Part shown: piece by piece, positions 14,608 to 17,815 of the stretch | Layout of the letters: every line of letters begins with the position of its first letter | How positions within the stretch are numbered: the first letter of the stretch is position 1 | Notes under the pieces: model-generated | The model's database searches: none | Seen by the model: the letters and a program-made list of their open reading frames with translations, nothing else | Told to the model about the DNA's origin: nothing | NCBI GenBank assembly: GCA_020829485.1 | Contig: JAIVFU010000122.1 | Span: 1 to 17,815 of the forward strand | DNA: 17,815 nucleotides | Reading direction: 5' to 3' | From: Nostoc sp. CHAB 5834 | GTDB taxonomy: Bacteria > Cyanobacteriota > Cyanobacteriia > Cyanobacteriales > Nostocaceae | Program-made: the position numbers and the translations under genes

Positions 14608-14787
14608 CTAGCGGTGTGCATAAATACCTGGGGCGTAAGCCTCAATGACTTTACCAGTGCGAGTGCAACTAATCATCAAATAGTCACAACTAGAGCATTG
14701 TGTTCGAGTTAATTGACTATCAGAAATGTAATAGCGTTCTGCTTGGCAGCCGCAATTTGGGCAGTAAATTTTTTGTACTGTCTGCAT
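14608..14787 (-). CDS. Small zinc-ribbon protein (59 residues)
   Basis: A short gene from the ATG at 14785-14787 to the TAG at 14608-14610. The protein has CPNCGC near residues 9-14 and CSSCDY near 31-36, a two-CxxC zinc ribbon, followed by LMISCTRTGKVIEAYAPGIYAHR. Spacing and composition look like a real small metalloprotein: no rare codons, all four ligands in place and clear conservation-type motifs. Similar small cyanobacterial proteins exist and are sometimes annotated as PriA-like because of the ribbon, but no helicase domain is present. It is preceded by AGGGG about 10 bases upstream (minus strand CCAGGGGTTTTAAAATG), a plausible ribosome-binding site. Role unknown; it may bind RNA, DNA or protein. 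Confidence 0.8.
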   Translation of the reverse strand: MQTVQKIYCPNCGCQAERYYISDSQLTRTQCSSCDYLMISCTRTGKVIEAYAPGIYAHR

Positions 14788-15442
14788 TTTAAAACCCCTG
14801 GTTGTAACTATTTTTTATTTGAGAAAACTGACAGTGAAACGAGCAAAAATTTTGATTTGACTCAACTTAACAAACTGTCTTAATATTGGCTGATTATTTT
14901 AAACAAAATTTCAGATTTGAAAGATTTACGATATCTTTGTATATTATCCTAAAATTTAGGTGATTTTACCCTCCGACTTTAGATACATAAATTGTTTTTT
15001 AATTAAATACTGCTTAGAGATTTACTGATCCCTATAAAGAATGCCTTGAGAGAGACTTATTTACAGGCATTTCAGACAAATACAAAAAAAGCCGTTCTTG
15101 TATTCAAAAATTAAACACAGAAAAATACTGTATATTTAGTCACAAAATATATATCTTAAGATTTAGTTAATATTTGCTGAAAAAAAACAGCCATATTTTG
15201 GCATCTACCTGATGTTTTGGCTTTTTAACGAAGCAGAGAAGAATTCGACAACTTTTAAGAATTGATACTACACCATAGATGCCGAGTAATACTGCTGCCT
15301 TGGAATTCAAAATACTTACAGCAGATTTCAAGTTAGTGAGGTATGCAGGCTAAGTCTCAAAGGCAGGTATAAAGCCTGTTTCTTTTCTTTAGCCCATTCT
15401 GACTCCTGAATTCTGCTGTATGTCAAATGCTTTTCACCGATA
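14788..15442. other. Long A/T-rich spacer without a gene
   Basis: About 655 bp with no convincing ORF. It holds an inverted repeat AATGCCT (15040-15046)/AGGCATT (15065-15071) and a terminator-like structure at 15181-15226. In the latter, an A run and AGCCA (15189-15193) pair with TGGCT (15218-15222) and the T run after it, with an inner CATC-GATG hairpin. The upstream region is very A/T-rich (TATATATC near 15151), so an unannotated short transcript on the plus strand is possible but unproved. Confidence 0.45.
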
Positions 15443-17341
15443 TCAAGAAGGATGAAAGTAATCGTAAATTTCTTGAGCCAAACGCGGGCCGATTCCTGGA
15501 ACCTCAGCAAGTTGTGTGGGTGCAGCTTGCCGAATATAATCAACTGAGCGAAAATGCCCTAGTAGCTGCTTTTGTCGATGATGTCCTAAGCCAGGAATTT
15601 CATCTAAACGCGATCGCTTCAATTTATCACTGCGTTGCTGACGATGGAAAGTCACTGCAAACCGGTGCGCTTCATCCCGCAACCGCCGCAACAACTGCAC
15701 CCCTGATTGTTCTGAATCAGTTGTTAAAGGTTTAGATTCTCCCGGTAAAAAAATCTCTTCTCGCTGCTTCGCTAGACTCACAACTCGCAAGTCTTCTAAT
15801 AAATTCATCTCTTGCAAAACGGCGACAACTGATGATAATTGACCTTTACCACCATCGATCATGATTAAATCAGGCCAATCTGGATTACCCAAACGTGCCA
15901 ACTGTGGATCTTCCCCATACTTACGGAACCGTCGCCCAATAACTTCAGCAAGACTAGCAAAATCATCTGAATGTCCCGCCGTCACTGTGGGATTTTTGAT
16001 TTTGTAGTGGCGATAATGCTGTTTAGCGGGTAATCCGTCGATAAATACGACTTGCGAAGCTACTGCATTTGAGCCTTGAATATGGGAAATGTCGTAACCT
16101 TCGATGCGGTGGGGTACATCTGGTAAATCAAGAATAGCCGCTAAATCTTGCATTGCTTGGTCATTGCGTTGGCGTAGCCCGTCGAAGACATCGCCTAATT
16201 TCTGCATTCTTTGCAATTCATACTGGGCATTTCGCTCTACCATCTCAATCAATTCTGCCTTAGTTTGCCGCAAAGGAGTCAAGATTGTGACTTTTTTCCC
16301 TTTGCGTTGAGTTAAGACATCCGCCAATATTTCGCTATCTGGTAAATCATGCTGTACCAGAATTTCTAAAGGTATTTCCACTGAGTCAGCAGTTTGGTAA
16401 TGTTCCTCTAAAGCTCGTTGTAAAATAGCTCCCGGTTCTGCGTGAGCATCCGCCACAAAGGCTAAACGTCCTACCAATTGCCCAGCCCGAATCTGGAATA
16501 GTTGAATACAGGCGTGTTGTTCATTAGCTGCCAGTGCGATCGCATCCCGCGAAACTGTATCATCTGGTAAGGAAACTTTTTGATTGGCTGTCAGCGACTT
16601 TAACCCAGAAATTTGGTCACGAATCCGCGCTGCTGACTCAAAATTCAAGTTTTCAGATGCTGCGTTCATCTGTTGAGTCAAAATATCAATCAGTTCCTGA
16701 GTTCGCCCTTGAAAGACCATCGCTATTTTTTGCACAATTTTGCGATATTCTTCTGGTGAAATCATCTGTTGACACACACCCGGACACCGCCCTAAATCAT
16801 AATTTAAGCAAGGACGATCTTTAAAAAGTGGTTGAGGCCGTTGTCGCTGTGGAAAGATTCGCTTACACAGGCGGACAATCTCTCGCAATAAACCAGCATC
16901 AGTATAAGGCCCGTAAAATTTATCCTTTTCTTTACCGAATTGGCGTTTACGGGTAATAAAAATTCGCGGATAATCTTGTGACCAAGTGATGCAAAGATAG
17001 GGATATTTTTTATCATCTTTGAGCAGCACATTAAAGTATGGCTGGTGCTGCTTGATCAAATTCGCTTCTAACGCTAACGCTTCGGCTTCAGTATCAGTGA
17101 CAATGAATTCAATTTCTGTCACCAACTTCACCATCGTGGCGATGCGTTCACTCTTGTTGTAGCCATCCCGGAAATAGGAACGGACACGCGATCGCAACTT
17201 ACGTGATTTACCTATATATATAATGCGCTCGCTACTGTCCCGCATGAAATAAACCCCCGGTTCCGGTGGAATTTCGGCTAGACGATTTTCCAGTCGTTCT
17301 GGATCTTTAACCAGTGGTAATATTTGAGTAGATATTGTCAC
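15443..17341 (-). CDS. uvrC: UvrABC excinuclease subunit C
   Basis: Nuclease of nucleotide excision repair that makes both incisions around the lesion after UvrB loading. With the GTG at 17339-17341 the protein is 632 residues starting (M)[17 protein letters not shown]. Upstream reading to an ATG at 17449 adds 36 residues not typical of the family. Domains: GIY-YIG nuclease (EPGVYFMRD...[18 protein letters not shown]); a Cys set [22 protein letters not shown] matching the four [4Fe-4S] ligands known in E. coli UvrC; the UVR helix pair ([13 protein letters not shown]) that binds UvrB; the RNase H-like nuclease ([23 protein letters not shown]); and C-terminal helix-hairpin-helix repeats ([35 protein letters not shown]). 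An inserted [12 protein letters not shown] segment in the interdomain linker is encoded by a dispersed repeat (16166-16194). Confidence 0.93.
   Translation of the reverse strand: MTISTQILPLVKDPERLENRLAEIPPEPGVYFMRDSSERIIYIGKSRKLRSRVRSYFRDGYNKSERIATMVKLVTEIEFIVTDTEAEALALEANLIKQHQPYFNVLLKDDKKYPYLCITWSQDYPRIFITRKRQFGKEKDKFYGPYTDAGLLREIVRLCKRIFPQRQRPQPLFKDRPCLNYDLGRCPGVCQQMISPEEYRKIVQKIAMVFQGRTQELIDILTQQMNAASENLNFESAARIRDQISGLKSLTANQKVSLPDDTVSRDAIALAANEQHACIQLFQIRAGQLVGRLAFVADAHAEPGAILQRALEEHYQTADSVEIPLEILVQHDLPDSEILADVLTQRKGKKVTILTPLRQTKAELIEMVERNAQYELQRMQKLGDVFDGLRQRNDQAMQDLAAILDLPDVPHRIEGYDISHIQGSNAVASQVVFIDGLPAKQHYRHYKIKNPTVTAGHSDDFASLAEVIGRRFRKYGEDPQLARLGNPDWPDLIMIDGGKGQLSSVVAVLQEMNLLEDLRVVSLAKQREEIFLPGESKPLTTDSEQSGVQLLRRLRDEAHRFAVTFHRQQRSDKLKRSRLDEIPGLGHHRQKQLLGHFRSVDYIRQAAPTQLAEVPGIGPRLAQEIYDYFHPS
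16166..16194 (-). repeat. Dispersed repeat inside uvrC coding sequence
   Basis: On the minus strand this reads GCGATGTCTTCGACGGGCTA followed by CGCCAACGC, the same repeat as at 1065-1090. It is translated in frame as part of [11 protein letters not shown] between the UVR region and the RNase H-like domain. Confidence 0.75.
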
Positions 17342-17815
17342 AACCAAAATTAGGTAATCTTTATCTATTTTAAGAAAAATTATTTTTTCGTGCCGATTTA
17401 ACGAGTAATTATCAAGTAAATGTAAAGTAGCTAGGCTTTTAGTCTGCACATAGAGAAGTATGTAGGCGCTTCTGCTGCTTCTTGCAGGGGGACTTTAAGA
17501 CTCTTATCCCCCCTTAAAAAGGCGGGTTAGGGGGGATCAACAAATATTTGATACTTCTTAGACATCCTCTTAGCGTAGCCCAGTCCAATTTCGCATCTTT
17601 TTAAAGTTAAGCTGATGTGCAGCTAAATTGTATAACACAAAAACGTAAAATTGTTGTAGTGCGGGCAACATGAGCGCATCGCATATACAACTGACATTCC
17701 GCACCCTAACTGTCACAAAGGGGTTTTTACTGAATATTTTCTCGACAAGGAGAGTAAAAAAATACTTCACTGGCTCGTATACTCATATTATTTACCTATC
17801 CTAAATAATATTTTA
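17342..17815. other. Right-end region with repeats and no convincing gene
   Basis: Upstream of uvrC. It contains the inverted repeat at 17506-17537 and a GCGTAGCCCAGTCC fragment of the dispersed repeat (about 17573-17586). A stretch at 17640-17720 includes GTAGTGCGGGC and GCGCATCGCATATAC. The uvrC promoter should be near 17342-17450. A 66-codon leftward open frame (17570-17770) looks like repeat-derived sequence. Confidence 0.5.
17506..17537. repeat. Inverted repeat ATCCCCCC/GGGGGGAT
   Basis: ATCCCCCC (17506-17513) and GGGGGGAT (17530-17537) flank TTAAAAAGGCGGGTTA. This GATCCCCC...GGGGGATC arrangement with an inner AAAAAGG is a common dispersed repeat of filamentous cyanobacteria. Confidence 0.8.

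Noticed and set aside
15328..15543. 71-codon leftward open frame over the uvrC 3' end
   Set aside because: Overlaps the helix-hairpin-helix coding end of uvrC in another frame; no motifs.
15427..15735. 102-codon rightward open frame
   Set aside because: Antisense to the well-supported uvrC coding sequence.
17342..17449. 36-residue N-terminal extension of UvrC
   Set aside because: Composition is A/T-driven and not typical of UvrC; the GTG at 17341 gives a family-like start.
17570..17770. 66-codon leftward hypothetical protein
   Set aside because: Overlaps repeat fragments and has no domain, no convincing ribosome-binding site and noncoding-like composition.

Overview
The window looks like chromosomal DNA of a filamentous, Nostoc-like cyanobacterium. 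Direct evidence is a photosystem II assembly factor (Psb28), many HIP1 octamers (GCGATCGC, e.g. 712-719, 2826-2833, 4169-4176, 5051-5058), abundant short tandemly repeated heptamers (STRRs such as GGGGAGT, CCCTATA, GTCAACA) and several families of palindromic intergenic repeats. The genus is an inference from these traits and from protein character.

Layout. 1-328 (minus): the first 67 codons of a MoaB/Mog gene, cut by what reads as the 5' end of a group II intron that continues off the left edge. 440-781 (minus): psb28. 1109-1927 (plus): an Rpn/PD-(D/E)XK nuclease-like protein, followed by a repeat-rich spacer. 2335-3426 (minus): a CobW/COG0523 GTPase with a long His-rich metal-binding stretch. 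3667-5133 (plus): cysS, with an in-frame STRR. 5257-6696 and 6918-8264 (plus): tldD and tldE, the two halves of a peptide-processing protease, separated by STRRs. 8628-9296 and 9206-9757 (minus): a DivIVA-like coiled-coil gene overlapping the end of coaD by 91 bp. 10152-11018 (plus): lgt, whose stop codon lies in an STRR. 11081-11159 (minus): a candidate small RNA with its own terminator. 11209-12018 (plus): cobM/cbiF. 12329-12682 (plus): a MIF-family tautomerase. 12761-13855 (plus): rlmN. 14067-14537 (plus): a secreted Gln-rich protein gene broken by one in-frame TAG. 14608-14787 (minus): a 59-residue zinc-ribbon protein. 15443-17341 (minus): uvrC, carrying a dispersed repeat inside its coding sequence. 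The last ~470 bp hold repeats and no convincing gene.

Most genes are housekeeping and stand alone, often divergent or convergent, as is usual in large cyanobacterial genomes. The only clear functional groupings are tldD-tldE and coaD with the DivIVA-like gene. I see no phage, CRISPR, toxin-antitoxin or defence cluster. The most unusual content is (i) the intron-split moaB, (ii) repeat families invading coding sequence (cysS, uvrC) and supplying stop codons (psb28, lgt), (iii) a modular multi-hairpin repeat present in two full copies plus a related single hairpin, (iv) the candidate sRNA upstream of cobM and (v) the nonsense-interrupted Gln-rich gene.
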